The notes under the pieces are model-generated. The model worked only from the letters and a program-made list of their open reading frames with translations, was not told the DNA's origin and searched no databases. Shown here one piece after another: positions 36,180 to 43,892 of a stretch of DNA of 64,000 nucleotides. The stretch spans positions 3,596,001 through 3,660,000 of the forward strand of contig NZ_CP048405.1 of NCBI RefSeq assembly GCF_014084125.1, given 5' to 3'. This stretch comes from Streptacidiphilus sp. PB12-B1b. GTDB lineage: Bacteria > Actinomycetota > Actinomycetes > Streptomycetales > Streptomycetaceae. Positions within the stretch are counted from its first letter, which is position 1; every line of letters begins with the position of its first letter. The translations under genes were made by a program, and so were the position numbers.

Positions 36180-36635
36180 ATGAGCGCACCTGCTGTCCGG
36201 AATGAGATCGTCCCGGCCGCCCCGGCCGGAGCGGTACTGGTTCCCGGCATACTGACCGCGCCTCAGCACGTCATCGACGACCTCACCCGCGACATCACCA
36301 GTGCCGCGGGTGCGGTCGCGTCCATGCCCCCCGACGCCGACAGCGACATCACCATCTCCACCCGCACCTCCGTCACCTTCGCCGCGTCCAGCCAGGGCGG
36401 CGCCCTGCAGGCCGCTGCGGACTGGAGCCGGACGGCGGCGGCCGAGGACGCCCAGATCCACTCCACCGGCTGGGCCCGCATCCCGGCCATGGACGACGAC
36501 GACGGCCGCCCCACCTACGAGCACCGCTTCACCCTGGTCGTCTCCTGGCCCGACGAGGCCACCGGCGAGTACGTCGGCGACGTCCACACCCCCGACCGCG
36601 CGGAGCGCGGCTGGCAGCACCACCCGGGCGCCTAG
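36180..36635 (+). CDS. Hypothetical protein, 151 residues
   Basis: I do not recognise the family. The protein begins MSAPAVRNEIVPAAPAG and has no signal peptide or membrane helix. It contains an acidic patch (MDDDDG near residue 105) and alternating polar/hydrophobic segments (DITISTRTSVTFAASSQGG, then HRFTLVVSWPDEATGEYVGD) that suggest beta strands. The ATG at 36180 follows GAGGAAG at ideal spacing; the in-frame extension to 36093 would run through the upstream palindrome and is rejected. Codon bias is normal. It stands alone after glpF, with a distinctive operator-like palindrome upstream. Confidence 0.75.
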   Translation: MSAPAVRNEIVPAAPAGAVLVPGILTAPQHVIDDLTRDITSAAGAVASMPPDADSDITISTRTSVTFAASSQGGALQAAADWSRTAAAEDAQIHSTGWARIPAMDDDDGRPTYEHRFTLVVSWPDEATGEYVGDVHTPDRAERGWQHHPGA

Positions 36636-36729
36636 GCCCGCCCGTTCGCTCCGGCACGGCGTGCCCGAGGGGGTGGCGGCCCGGCCGTGTCGGGATGCCG
36701 AACGGGCGATCCCGGTCGATGCTGTAGCC

Positions 36730-36954
36730 ATGGACAGTGCACTCACGGGCGTGATCCTGGACATCCGGATCACGCAGGGCGACATCCTGATGGCCCACGT
36801 GCTCAACGCCTACCAGAACCCGGTCGGCGAACCCGAGCAGGTGCGGACCAACGCGGACGTGGAATGGCTGCGGGAGCGCTACGCCATCCTCAAGGACCGC
36901 GTCCGCTGCTCGCCGGAGGTGCAGCGGATCCTGGACGTGAACTCGGTGGAGTAA
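36730..36954 (+). CDS. Small hypothetical protein, 74 residues
   Basis: This short gene begins at ATG 36730. Nearly every codon ends in G or C, which supports coding despite a weak ribosome site. The sequence has a hydrophobic N-terminal strand (ALTGVILDIRI), a helix-like centre (NADVEWLRERYAILKDRV) and one Cys in RCSPEVQRI. The family is unknown. It lies 94 bases after another unknown gene on the same strand and is convergent with the histone-like gene. Confidence 0.65.
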   Translation: MDSALTGVILDIRITQGDILMAHVLNAYQNPVGEPEQVRTNADVEWLRERYAILKDRVRCSPEVQRILDVNSVE

Positions 36955-36962
36955 CGCAAGCA

Positions 36963-37002
36963 GCCCGCCCCGGCCGGCGCGAGCGCGCCGCCCGAGGCGG
37001 GC
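36963..37002. terminator. Bidirectional hairpin between convergent genes
   Basis: An inner stem CGGCGCG/CGCGCCG (36975-36990) nests inside outer arms GCCCGCC (36963-36969) and GGCGGGC (36996-37002). It fills the short gap between the 74-residue protein gene and the convergent histone-like gene, as expected for a shared terminator. Confidence 0.65.
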
Positions 37003-37015
37003 CGGTACCCGCCGG

Positions 37016-38230
37016 TCAGGCGCCGGAGGCCGCCGTGTAGCGGGCGCGGTTGTTCTCGCCCACGTGCTCGGCGACGACACCCTCCGTGGCCATGCTCTTG
37101 AGGACCTTGCGGAAGTTGGTGGCGTCCGAGGTCCGCCACTCGTCGCCCATGACGGTGCGCGAGACGTCGCCGGCCGACTGCGGCTCGGTGGCGGCCTGCA
37201 GCGTCGCCACGATCTTGGCGCGGTCGGCGCGCAGCGTGCGCTCCCCGGCGTCGGCCGGGGAGGCGGCCGCGACCTTCTTGGCGGCGCGCTTGCGGGCACG
37301 CGCCGGGGTCGACGGCGTCTCCGCAGCGGCCGACGGCGCGTCAGCGATCGTTTCTGCAGGCGTGGCCGCAACGGCCCGCGAGGGACGCTTGGCGGTCTTC
37401 TTCGCGCCCGTCGCCTTCGCCGCCTTCTTCGGAGCAGCCTTCTTGGGCGCGGCCTTCTTCGGGGCCGTCCTGGTCGCGGCCTTGCGGGTGCGGGCCTTGG
37501 GCGCCGCCGCGACGGACTCGGCGGCTGCCTCCTCCGCCGCCTCCACGGGCTGGACCGCCTCGACCGCCTCGGCGACCACGGCGGCGGCCTCGGTCACCGC
37601 CACGGTTCCGGTTGCGGTCTCGGCGGCCGAGTAGAAGGCGGTGCCGGACTGGGTGGACTTCGTCGCCAGGCCGGTCCTGGTCAGTGTGGCCAGCGCGCGG
37701 CGGACGGCCTGGGTGGCGGCGTTGTCCGCGTCCGGGCCGTTGACGGCTGCGGCGATCTCCGACACCTTGTGCACGCCGGGGGTCGTCTCCAGGAAACCGA
37801 GCACGTTGCGCTGGTTGCCGTTGAGCTTCCGGGCCTTGGCCGGTGCGGTCGGAGCCGCCTCGGGCTGGGCCGCCTCGGCGGCAGCGGGCTCCGCAACCGC
37901 CTCCACCGCCTCAACGGTCCGGACAGCCGCCACGGTTTCGTCCTGCGGCGCGGCGGCGGTGTCGGCCTCGGCGCGCGACTGGCGGGGCAGGGTGACGGTG
38001 GCGGACTCCGCCAACGCGCCGTCCAGCTCGCGCAACTTGGCGGCCAGCAGGTCACGGCTGGCGATCAGGCCCTCGATGGAGGACTGCTTGGATGTGAGTT
38101 GGTCGTTGAGCTGCGTCACCGCTTGCCGGGCGGCGTCGAGTTCACGCTCCAGCTCGCCCAACTGCTCGTTGAGGTAGCCACGGATGCCCGCGATCACCGA
38201 CTCGAACGTGGTGGTTGATGCCTCTGCCAT
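37016..38230 (-). CDS. Histone H1-like Lys/Ala-rich protein with winged-helix-like segments
   Basis: This 404-residue protein probably binds DNA. The order is: a predicted coiled coil (about 10-75, with LGELERELDAARQAVTQLND); a winged-helix-like segment (about 130-190, LNGNQRNVLGFLETTPGVHK then AVRRALATLTRTGLA); an Ala-rich acidic linker; a histone-H1-like tail repeat built on APKKA units (about 255-290); and a second winged-helix-like C-terminus (RADRAKIVATLQAATEPQSA to the end). I chose ATG 38230 because GTAAGG lies just upstream; ATGs at 38245 and 38248 lack a good site. A nucleoid-associated or global regulatory role is inferred from composition. Confidence 0.8.
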   Translation of the reverse strand: MAEASTTTFESVIAGIRGYLNEQLGELERELDAARQAVTQLNDQLTSKQSSIEGLIASRDLLAAKLRELDGALAESATVTLPRQSRAEADTAAAPQDETVAAVRTVEAVEAVAEPAAAEAAQPEAAPTAPAKARKLNGNQRNVLGFLETTPGVHKVSEIAAAVNGPDADNAATQAVRRALATLTRTGLATKSTQSGTAFYSAAETATGTVAVTEAAAVVAEAVEAVQPVEAAEEAAAESVAAAPKARTRKAATRTAPKKAAPKKAAPKKAAKATGAKKTAKRPSRAVAATPAETIADAPSAAAETPSTPARARKRAAKKVAAASPADAGERTLRADRAKIVATLQAATEPQSAGDVSRTVMGDEWRTSDATNFRKVLKSMATEGVVAEHVGENNRARYTAASGA

Positions 38231-38831
38231 GAGCGCCTTACCCATCATTTGTAGCTAGGAGTGTTCCCGTGATGGTAGACACAACTTCCCGGAGTTTCGT
38301 CCCCAAGCGTTGAATTTCATCCGGCCGAGTTTCCTGCCAACGCCCTTGGCAGCAGGTTCCGGTACGGCCGAGGACGCCGCCGATGGAACTGATGCATCGT
38401 CATATGGCTTCTCTGGCAGCTGGGTTGGGATTGGACGAGCATCCCGTGCGGGTGGTTGTTCCGGCTCTGCGGCAACGCGTGTCCAACTGCGTGGATCGGA
38501 GCTCGCTTTGAGCTGTGCACGCCCACATGTGGGTCGTCAACGATGCGTCGGCGCCTCACCAAGGGAATCCGTGTTCGATAACGCATGCGTGTGAGCGACT
38601 CGGCTCCGCCGTGCCGCCGGGTTGTGGCAGGAACGGTTCTGCTCTGCTCTGGAGCGCCGCGTCCCACGGGCCGGGGGGTGGGCTGCCGCGCTCCGCGCCC
38701 GATCCATGCGGCAGTGCTCTCGCTGTCAACGAACTGACGGGTGGAAAGTTGCGAACACGCAGCGTGGAGAATCGACTACATTCCGTCATGAACGGCCGCA
38801 GCGGCGGCCGCCAGTCACAGGAGTTGTCCCC
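38231..38831. other. 600-base divergent intergenic region, lower GC
   Basis: This region separates the histone-like gene (leftward) from the BP74-like gene (rightward). It is visibly less GC-rich than its surroundings and lacks coding-style third positions, so the small open frames inside are not supported. A short palindrome CACGC-A-GCGTG (38756-38766) follows a TTGCGA element (38749-38754) and could belong to the rightward promoter. I see no recognisable RNA structure or mobile-element remnant. Confidence 0.5.
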
Positions 38832-39296
38832 ATGCGACGCATGTTCACCCGGATCTGCAGCCTCGCGGCTGTGGCCATGCTTCCCGTCTCCCTGGCCCAG
38901 CCCGCCCAGGCCGAGCGTCCTGTAGCCCCGGTGGCCCGGGCTGCGGCGGTCGCCCCCGCCTACTTCGAGATGACCGACATCACGCGTCACGTCTTCGTGG
39001 TCAAGCTGACCCAGGAGGACGACATCAGGCACGCCCGCGAGCTGGTGCGCGGCGAGACCAGCGACGAGCCGCACCTGATCGGGCGGATCATCAAGCGCCG
39101 CGCCGAGTACAACGGCCGCTGGGACTTCCAGCTCGACCCGGAGACGGTGAGTTTCTACAACTACGCCATCGAGGTCTGCGACGCGACCATCCCCTACGTC
39201 AACGACCACCTGGACGAGGCCGGCGGCCCGTTCCTGCCCGGCCTCTACTGGTGCCCGTGGACCTCGCGGCTGATCAAGGAGGTCCCGGCGCCGTAG
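38832..39296 (+). CDS. Secreted BP74-domain-like protein
   Basis: This 154-residue protein has an N-terminal signal peptide (MRRMFTRICSLAAVAMLPVS, probable cleavage after AQA near residue 27). The mature part strongly resembles the N-terminal domain named after Dictyostelium calmodulin-binding protein BP74. It has YFEMTDITRHVFVVKLTQ, a helix with IRHARELVRGE, a strand segment with LIGRIIKRRAEYN then WDFQLDPETVSFYN, IEVCDATIPYVNDHLDE and LPGLYWCPWTSRLIKEV. Two Cys residues (IEVCD, WCPW) may form a disulfide. The function of bacterial members is unknown. It stands alone, closed by a strong hairpin. Confidence 0.8.
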   Translation: MRRMFTRICSLAAVAMLPVSLAQPAQAERPVAPVARAAAVAPAYFEMTDITRHVFVVKLTQEDDIRHARELVRGETSDEPHLIGRIIKRRAEYNGRWDFQLDPETVSFYNYAIEVCDATIPYVNDHLDEAGGPFLPGLYWCPWTSRLIKEVPAP

Positions 39297-39313
39297 TGCC
39301 GCCGGACACCTCC

Positions 39314-39349
39314 GGGGCGGTCGCGGCCCGCGCGGCCCGCGACCGCCCC
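39314..39349. terminator. Strong bidirectional hairpin terminator
   Basis: A perfect 13-bp stem (GGGGCGGTCGCGG at 39314-39326 with CCGCGACCGCCCC at 39337-39349) has a 10-base GC loop. It lies between the BP74-like gene and the convergent membrane-anchored protein gene. Confidence 0.75.
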
Positions 39350-39356
39350 GCAGCGG

Positions 39357-40592
39357 TCACCCGCGTGCGTACACCGCGACGAAGTCCCGGCTGGACTCGT
39401 CGTAGTAGCGGGTGGGGTCGCGGACGAAGTTCACCAGGTTGTGCGGGACCGGGTCGTGCGGGTCGCGGCTGCCGTCGTAGGAGATGAACGAGGGCCAGCT
39501 GAGGTTGATGTCCAGCATCATCGCGTTCACCGCCCCGGCCCGTTGCAGCACCGTGGCCAGGGTCTCCACGGACAGCAGCCGGCCGCCCACGTAGATGACG
39601 TCGCCGTTGCGATCGACGCCGACCCCGGAGCGCGGCACGTAGGAGTTGCCCCCGTCGGTCAGCCCCCACACGTCCACGCCGCCGTCCTGGACGGCCTCGG
39701 TGACCGCTCCGCCGGAGACCAGCGGCACCAGGCACTGCCGCACGCCGACCACGTCCGGGGCCATGGCGACGTCCCGGTTCCAGGCCCCGACGGTCAGCGA
39801 GCCGTCCCGGTGGAACACCTCCGAGGCCGCGCCGTCGACCAGCGGCGCGCCGTAGCGGCCGTCCAGGTAGAAGCCGCCGTGCGAGTCGCCGTTGGAGAGC
39901 TTGAAGCCGCCGTTGTAGGCGGCGACCAGGCCGGTGCGACGTCCCGGTGCCAGCGTCGCCGGGACCGGCCAGTCGCCGCCCGGCTCCGAGACGCCCGGGT
40001 GCAGTTCGAAGCGCAGCGCCGTGCGGTGCATCCACACCACCCCGACCGGGAAGTCGCTGTCGGAGTCGTCCGGGCGCATGGTCGCGCTCTGCAGCACCGG
40101 CTGCCCCTTGACCGTGACCAGCGGGGTGAAGACGCCCTCCCCGGGCAGCGCCGGGGAGACCAGCGGACGCACCGGCCGGTGCAGCGGGATCACCGCGGCC
40201 GCCGCCCGGGCCGCCGCCGAACGGGCGAGCCGGGCCGCGTGGTCCGGGTGGTCCTCCCGGCGCAGCTCCGCGTAGCCGTCCGGCGAGCACTCCGCCGAGG
40301 GGGCGCTGTGGGCGCGGGCACGGCCGTCGACCAGGTCGGCGACCACCACCAGGTGGTGGCAGCGGCCCCAGCGGGCGAGCTTGGCCGTGGCCCCCTGCCT
40401 GCCGGGCGCGGCCAGCGCGGCGTGGATGCAGTAGACGGCCAGCGCCAGCCCCACGATCGGGACGGTCAGCGCCGACCACAGCAGCGCCCCGCGCCGACGG
40501 CGGCCCCCGGGGGCCGGAACCGGGTGGCTCGGAGGCGGGCCCTCCCCGGACAGCTCAGGCGAATCGCACGCGTCCTGCCTGTTCAATGCCAT
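39357..40592 (-). CDS. Membrane-anchored phosphodiester glycosidase-domain (NAGPA-like) protein
   Basis: This 411-residue protein has a basic cytoplasmic N-terminus with RRRR, one membrane helix (about 38-60, ALLWSALTVPIVGLALAVYC) and a large extracytoplasmic domain. The domain carries motifs of the NAGPA/phosphodiester glycosidase family: LVAAYNGGFKL, GGFYLDG, VGAWNRDV, VRQCLVPLV and a late NAMMLDINLSWPSF. The family hydrolyses GlcNAc-phosphodiesters in animals; bacterial substrates are mostly unknown, with cell-wall glycopolymers a reasonable guess. ATG 40592 is preferred because GAGAGGGAAC lies upstream; the extension to 40616 lacks one. It is transcribed leftward, behind a strong hairpin that separates it from the conservon. 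Confidence 0.85.
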   Translation of the reverse strand: MALNRQDACDSPELSGEGPPPSHPVPAPGGRRRRGALLWSALTVPIVGLALAVYCIHAALAAPGRQGATAKLARWGRCHHLVVVADLVDGRARAHSAPSAECSPDGYAELRREDHPDHAARLARSAAARAAAAVIPLHRPVRPLVSPALPGEGVFTPLVTVKGQPVLQSATMRPDDSDSDFPVGVVWMHRTALRFELHPGVSEPGGDWPVPATLAPGRRTGLVAAYNGGFKLSNGDSHGGFYLDGRYGAPLVDGAASEVFHRDGSLTVGAWNRDVAMAPDVVGVRQCLVPLVSGGAVTEAVQDGGVDVWGLTDGGNSYVPRSGVGVDRNGDVIYVGGRLLSVETLATVLQRAGAVNAMMLDINLSWPSFISYDGSRDPHDPVPHNLVNFVRDPTRYYDESSRDFVAVYARG

Positions 40593-40657
40593 CAGTTCCC
40601 TCTCGACCGGGCGCACCGCACCCCCACGCCGTACCCAGTGCGGCGGCCGGTGCCACG

Positions 40658-40698
40658 GGGGTTCGCCCGCTCGGCCTACCGCCGGGCGGGCGAACCCC
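40658..40698 (-). terminator. Hairpin terminator after the conservon
   Basis: A perfect 13-bp stem (GGGGTTCGCCCGC at 40658-40670 with GCGGGCGAACCCC at 40686-40698) and a 15-base loop lie 21 bases downstream of the cvnD stop on the minus strand. Confidence 0.7.
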
Positions 40699-40718
40699 GC
40701 CGACCGGAGGGCGGCCGG

Positions 40719-41348
40719 TCAGGGCGTGCCGGGTCTGTGGGACAGCGGGTCGTTCTCCTCGCTGCGGGCGATCAGCTGGTCCAGCAGCGCCACCAGCACG
40801 GTGCGGGCCGACTCCCGGACCCGGGCGTCGACCATCAGCACCTCGGTGTACGGGTCCTTCAGCACCAGGGCCTTGCTGATCTGCTCGTGGTCGTAGGTCT
40901 GGGCCCCGTCGAAGCAGTTCACGGCGACGACGAAGGGCGTGCCGCGCTCCTCGAAGAAGTCGATCGCGGGAAAGCTGCTGACCAGGTCGCGCGGATCGAC
41001 CAGGACGATCGCGCCGATGGTGCCCCGCAGCAGGTCGTCCCACATGAACCAGAAGCGCTCCTGGCCCGGGGTGCCGAACAGCAGCAGCGTGGCCACGCCG
41101 GGCAGGGTGATCCGGCCGAAGTCCATGGCCACGGTGGTGGTCGTCTTGCCGGCGACGGTGATGGCGTCCACCGCCATGCCCGCCTCGGTCAGGCGTTCCT
41201 CGGTGCGCAGCGGAGCGATCTCGCTGACCGCGCCGACCAGGGTGGTCTTGCCGACCCCGAAGCCGCCGGCGATGAGGACCTTGGCCTGCGGGGGCGGTGG
41301 ATCAGAGGGCCTGGAGGCCGTGTTTGATGCGGCGGAGGAGAGTGACAT
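40719..41348 (-). CDS. cvnD: Conservon small GTP-binding protein CvnD
   Basis: This 209-residue GTPase is the last gene of a four-gene conservon. Walker A is GGFGVGKTT (about 28-36). The switch region reads TTTTVAMDFGRI, and G3 is LFGTPGQERFWFMWDDLL, with DPRDL later and NCFDG as the specificity loop. Conservons are membrane-associated signalling complexes in actinobacteria that resemble eukaryotic G-protein systems, built from CvnA kinase, CvnB roadblock, CvnC and CvnD GTPase. The start at 41348 gives a 47-base overlap with cvnC, typical for this gene pair. Confidence 0.93.
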   Translation of the reverse strand: MSLSSAASNTASRPSDPPPPQAKVLIAGGFGVGKTTLVGAVSEIAPLRTEERLTEAGMAVDAITVAGKTTTTVAMDFGRITLPGVATLLLFGTPGQERFWFMWDDLLRGTIGAIVLVDPRDLVSSFPAIDFFEERGTPFVVAVNCFDGAQTYDHEQISKALVLKDPYTEVLMVDARVRESARTVLVALLDQLIARSEENDPLSHRPGTP

Positions 41349-41646
41349 CGGCTGCCTGGTTCTCGGTCATGGGTGGTTGGTGGTGGACCAGGCCGCGCGC
41401 GGCCAGTTCGGTGAGCATCCCGATCACGGTCGTCAGCGGCAGGCCGAGGCGCGCGGCGACCTCGGCCACGGCCCGGGAGTCCTGGCACAGGTCCATGGCG
41501 CCCTGCCATTCGCGGGGCAGGCCGCCGACCTGCTCGACCGGGACGGCGGCGGTGACGAACGAGTGCATGGCGAAGGGCGACTGGGGGAGGGCGCCTGCCG
41601 GGGTCAGCGCGAACAGGCGCGTACGGCGTGCGGATTGGTCGGGCAT
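41302..41646 (-). CDS. cvnC: Conservon DUF742 protein CvnC
   Basis: This 114-residue DUF742 protein begins MPDQSARRTRLFALTPAGA. It ends in a winged-helix-like region (DSRAVAEVAARLGLPLTTVIGMLTELAARGLV) and the conserved tail TLLRRIKHGLQAL. The ATG overlaps the cvnB stop by one base, in a TGATG arrangement. In-frame sequence upstream of 41646 belongs to cvnB in another frame. Its partners are CvnB and CvnD in the conservon complex. Confidence 0.92.
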   Translation of the reverse strand: MPDQSARRTRLFALTPAGALPQSPFAMHSFVTAAVPVEQVGGLPREWQGAMDLCQDSRAVAEVAARLGLPLTTVIGMLTELAARGLVHHQPPMTENQAADVTLLRRIKHGLQAL

Positions 41647-42086
41647 CAGCGGGCCGGGAGGTCCGGACGCGACCGGGTACCCATCTGCTCGGCGTAGGCG
41701 CGCGCCGTGCGGGTGATCTCCATCATCGCCAGGCCGATCGGGGTGGTGGAGTCCAGCGCCACGCACAGCGTGCTGTTGCGCCCGCAGGAGGTGACGACGA
41801 TGCTGCGCTGCCGCATGCTGACCACGGTGTGCAGCACCGGGCCGCCGCCGACGCCGTTGGAGAGGTGGTCGGCGAGGCTGGCCATGCCGGAGCAGGCGGC
41901 GGTGATCCGCTGGGCGTCGTCCAGTTCGACGCCGAACGCGGCCTTGGGGATGCCGTCGTTGGACAGCAGCACCAGGCCGCGTACGCCGGGGACGGCCGCC
42001 AGCGCGTTGCGCAGCATGTCGTAGGTGCCGGCGTCGGCCGGGTCGGTGTCCTGGACGGAGTTGGCGAGCGTGGTCAGGTCGGTCAC
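41646..42086 (-). CDS. cvnB: Conservon roadblock/LC7 protein CvnB
   Basis: This 146-residue roadblock/LC7-fold protein is the likely regulator of the adjacent GTPase. Typical motifs are LRNALAAVPGVRGLVLLSND, a Met/Ser-rich helix (ITAACSGMASLADHLSNG), SIVVTSCGRNSTLCVALD and the C-terminal IGLAMMEITRTARAYAEQMG. It starts at GTG, with its first bases overlapping the cvnA stop in a GTGA arrangement. Translational coupling along cvnABCD is therefore evident. Confidence 0.93.
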   Translation of the reverse strand: MTDLTTLANSVQDTDPADAGTYDMLRNALAAVPGVRGLVLLSNDGIPKAAFGVELDDAQRITAACSGMASLADHLSNGVGGGPVLHTVVSMRQRSIVVTSCGRNSTLCVALDSTTPIGLAMMEITRTARAYAEQMGTRSRPDLPAR

Positions 42087-43672
42087 GGGGAGTCCTCTTG
42101 CTGGTCGGCGATGGGGTAGTGGGCGAAGAGAGCGGCGAGCTCCTCCGGGGTCCGCTCGTCGTCGCCGTAGCCGGTCGACGAGTCCGCCGGGCGCGCGGGG
42201 CGCTGTTGCAGCGGCGCGGCGATGTGCGCGCCGGGGATCCGCTGCGGCAGGCCGTCCTCGGTCCGCTCCAGGTGCGCCGCGTGGACGACGGCCAGGGTGG
42301 GTCTGGCCCGGGCCGCGCCGCGCCCCGCCGGCTCCGGCCGGGGCCCGGCGGCAGCGGTGGCGGCGGCCGGGCCTGCGGCTGTGGGCGGGGCCGGGGTTGC
42401 GGCCGGGGGTTCCGCCGGGGCCTGCGGCGGGAGCGGCACCGGCGCCTGCCGGGCGTCCGCGCCGAGCGGGTCGCGGGGGGCGTCCGGGGTGCGTTCCCGG
42501 GCCGTGCCGTCGACCAGCAGCCGCGCGGGGACGTGCACGACCGCTGACACGCCGTCGAACGCGGACGGGCGCAGCCGGGCGGACAGGTCCAGCTGCGCCG
42601 CGAGCCGACCCACCACGAACAGTCCGAGCTGCTGGAACTCGGCCAGCTCGGCGTAGAGCGGGGCGACCTGGAGCCGGCGGTTGAGCTGCTCCAGGACGGG
42701 GGCGGTCAGGCCGTGGCCGCGGTCCTCGATCTCGAAGGCGATGCCGCCCGCGGTCGCCGAGGACCGCAGCACCACGGTGAGCTGCGGCGGCGAGAAGGCC
42801 AGCGCGTTCTCGATCAGCTCGGCCAGCAGGTGGGTCAGCGCACCGGCCGCCTCCGGCGCGACGTAGCCCTGTGCGCCGAAGTCGACGCGTACCCGCTCGC
42901 GCTGGGAGACCTCGCCGATGGCGTCCAGGATCAGGTTGCCGACCGGGACGGGTTCGGTGTGCGGATCGGGAATGGCGCCGCCGGTGAGCAGCAGCAGGTT
43001 CTCCAGCTGCCGCCGCAGGCGCACGGTGACCTGGTCCAGCCGGGACAGCTCCTGTCGGCTGGCGGTGTCCAGGCCGGGGCGGCGCTGGAGTTCGTCCATA
43101 CCGGCGAGCACCGTCCCGGCGGCGACCAGGGCGCGGGCGGCGGTGGCGGTGGCGAACCGGGTGAAGCCGTCGCGCTCCAGGTAGACGGTCTGGGCGGAGT
43201 CGCTGGCGAGCCGGGACAGCCGGGCCATGGCGTCGTTGATGACGCCGAACTCGTCGCGGTGCCCGCTGAGCCGGGGCAGCGTGCCGACATCGGCCTGTTC
43301 GCCCGCCTGCAGCCGGCGCACCAGGTCGGGGATCTGGTGCTGGGCGACGGAGAGCGCGGTCTTCTGGGCGTGCTCGGCCCGGCGGACGATGGTCCGGCTG
43401 GTCGCCAGGCTGATGGTGAGCACGGCGGCCACCACCGCGGCCCCGGCCCCGGCCAGGGCGTAGGCGTCCCGGTGCAGCAGCGCGGCGGCTCCCGCCACCT
43501 GGAGGTCGCCGGAGCGGAAGGCGTCGGCCTGGGTCAGCATGACGGCGGTGCAGGTGGCGACCAGCGCCGCGCAGGCGAGCGTGACCACGGCCGCGACCAG
43601 GCGCAGCAGGGTGCGGAGCGGCAGCGGACCGGCGTTGGCCGGCTGGGCGGTCGCTGGGGTGAAGGGCGGCAT
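42083..43672 (-). CDS. cvnA: Conservon sensor histidine kinase CvnA
   Basis: This protein of about 529 residues has a membrane helix near residues 20-46 (LVAAVVTLACAALVATCTAVML) and a second near 65-88. Next is a linker rich in DEFGVINDAMARLSRLASDS, then a histidine-kinase-like ATPase with LLAELIENALAFSPP (N box), FEIEDRGHGL and LGLFVVGRLAAQL. A long Pro/Ala-rich C-terminal tail follows (about 405-529). ATG 43672 has GCGAGG just upstream. The frame stays open to an alternative ATG at 43843 that would add a 57-residue Pro-rich N-terminus, so the start is uncertain. Signal input for conservon kinases is generally unknown. Confidence 0.9.
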   Translation of the reverse strand: MPPFTPATAQPANAGPLPLRTLLRLVAAVVTLACAALVATCTAVMLTQADAFRSGDLQVAGAAALLHRDAYALAGAGAAVVAAVLTISLATSRTIVRRAEHAQKTALSVAQHQIPDLVRRLQAGEQADVGTLPRLSGHRDEFGVINDAMARLSRLASDSAQTVYLERDGFTRFATATAARALVAAGTVLAGMDELQRRPGLDTASRQELSRLDQVTVRLRRQLENLLLLTGGAIPDPHTEPVPVGNLILDAIGEVSQRERVRVDFGAQGYVAPEAAGALTHLLAELIENALAFSPPQLTVVLRSSATAGGIAFEIEDRGHGLTAPVLEQLNRRLQVAPLYAELAEFQQLGLFVVGRLAAQLDLSARLRPSAFDGVSAVVHVPARLLVDGTARERTPDAPRDPLGADARQAPVPLPPQAPAEPPAATPAPPTAAGPAAATAAAGPRPEPAGRGAARARPTLAVVHAAHLERTEDGLPQRIPGAHIAAPLQQRPARPADSSTGYGDDERTPEELAALFAHYPIADQQEDSP

Positions 43673-43892
43673 CGGACCTCGCGGAGCAGACGGTCGGAGC
43701 GGGGACGGAGCAGGGGGCGGAGCAGGCGGAGCGGGGACGGTCGGAGCGGGCCCGGTGCGGGCGGCGGCCGGTCGGCCGGGCCCGCGCCGGGCCGACAGCG
43801 GGCCGCCGTGGTGCGGTGGCGGTGCGGTGCGGTGCGTCGGCATGGCGTCGGTGGTGCGGGCCCGGTGGCAGAGGTGCGGCCCGGGCGGTTCG
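43673..43892. promoter_or_regulatory. Upstream region of the conservon with six CGGAGC copies
   Basis: CGGAGC starts at 43682, 43695, 43706, 43718, 43727 and 43742 (spacing 13, 11, 12, 9, 15). Two of these are within longer repeated blocks of GGTCGGAGCGGG. The region should hold the leftward cvn promoter. If cvnA really starts at 43843 the repeats would instead encode a Pro/Ala-rich segment, so the regulatory reading is tentative. Confidence 0.4.

Noticed and set aside
33371-36250. A 959-codon minus-strand frame across glpD and glpF
   Set aside because: It is a shadow of two clear sense genes; its composition is repetitive Gly/Val/His and it has no start context.
38310-38667. Small open frames on both strands in the low-GC gap before the BP74-like gene
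   Set aside because: Third-position GC bias is missing and the translations look random.
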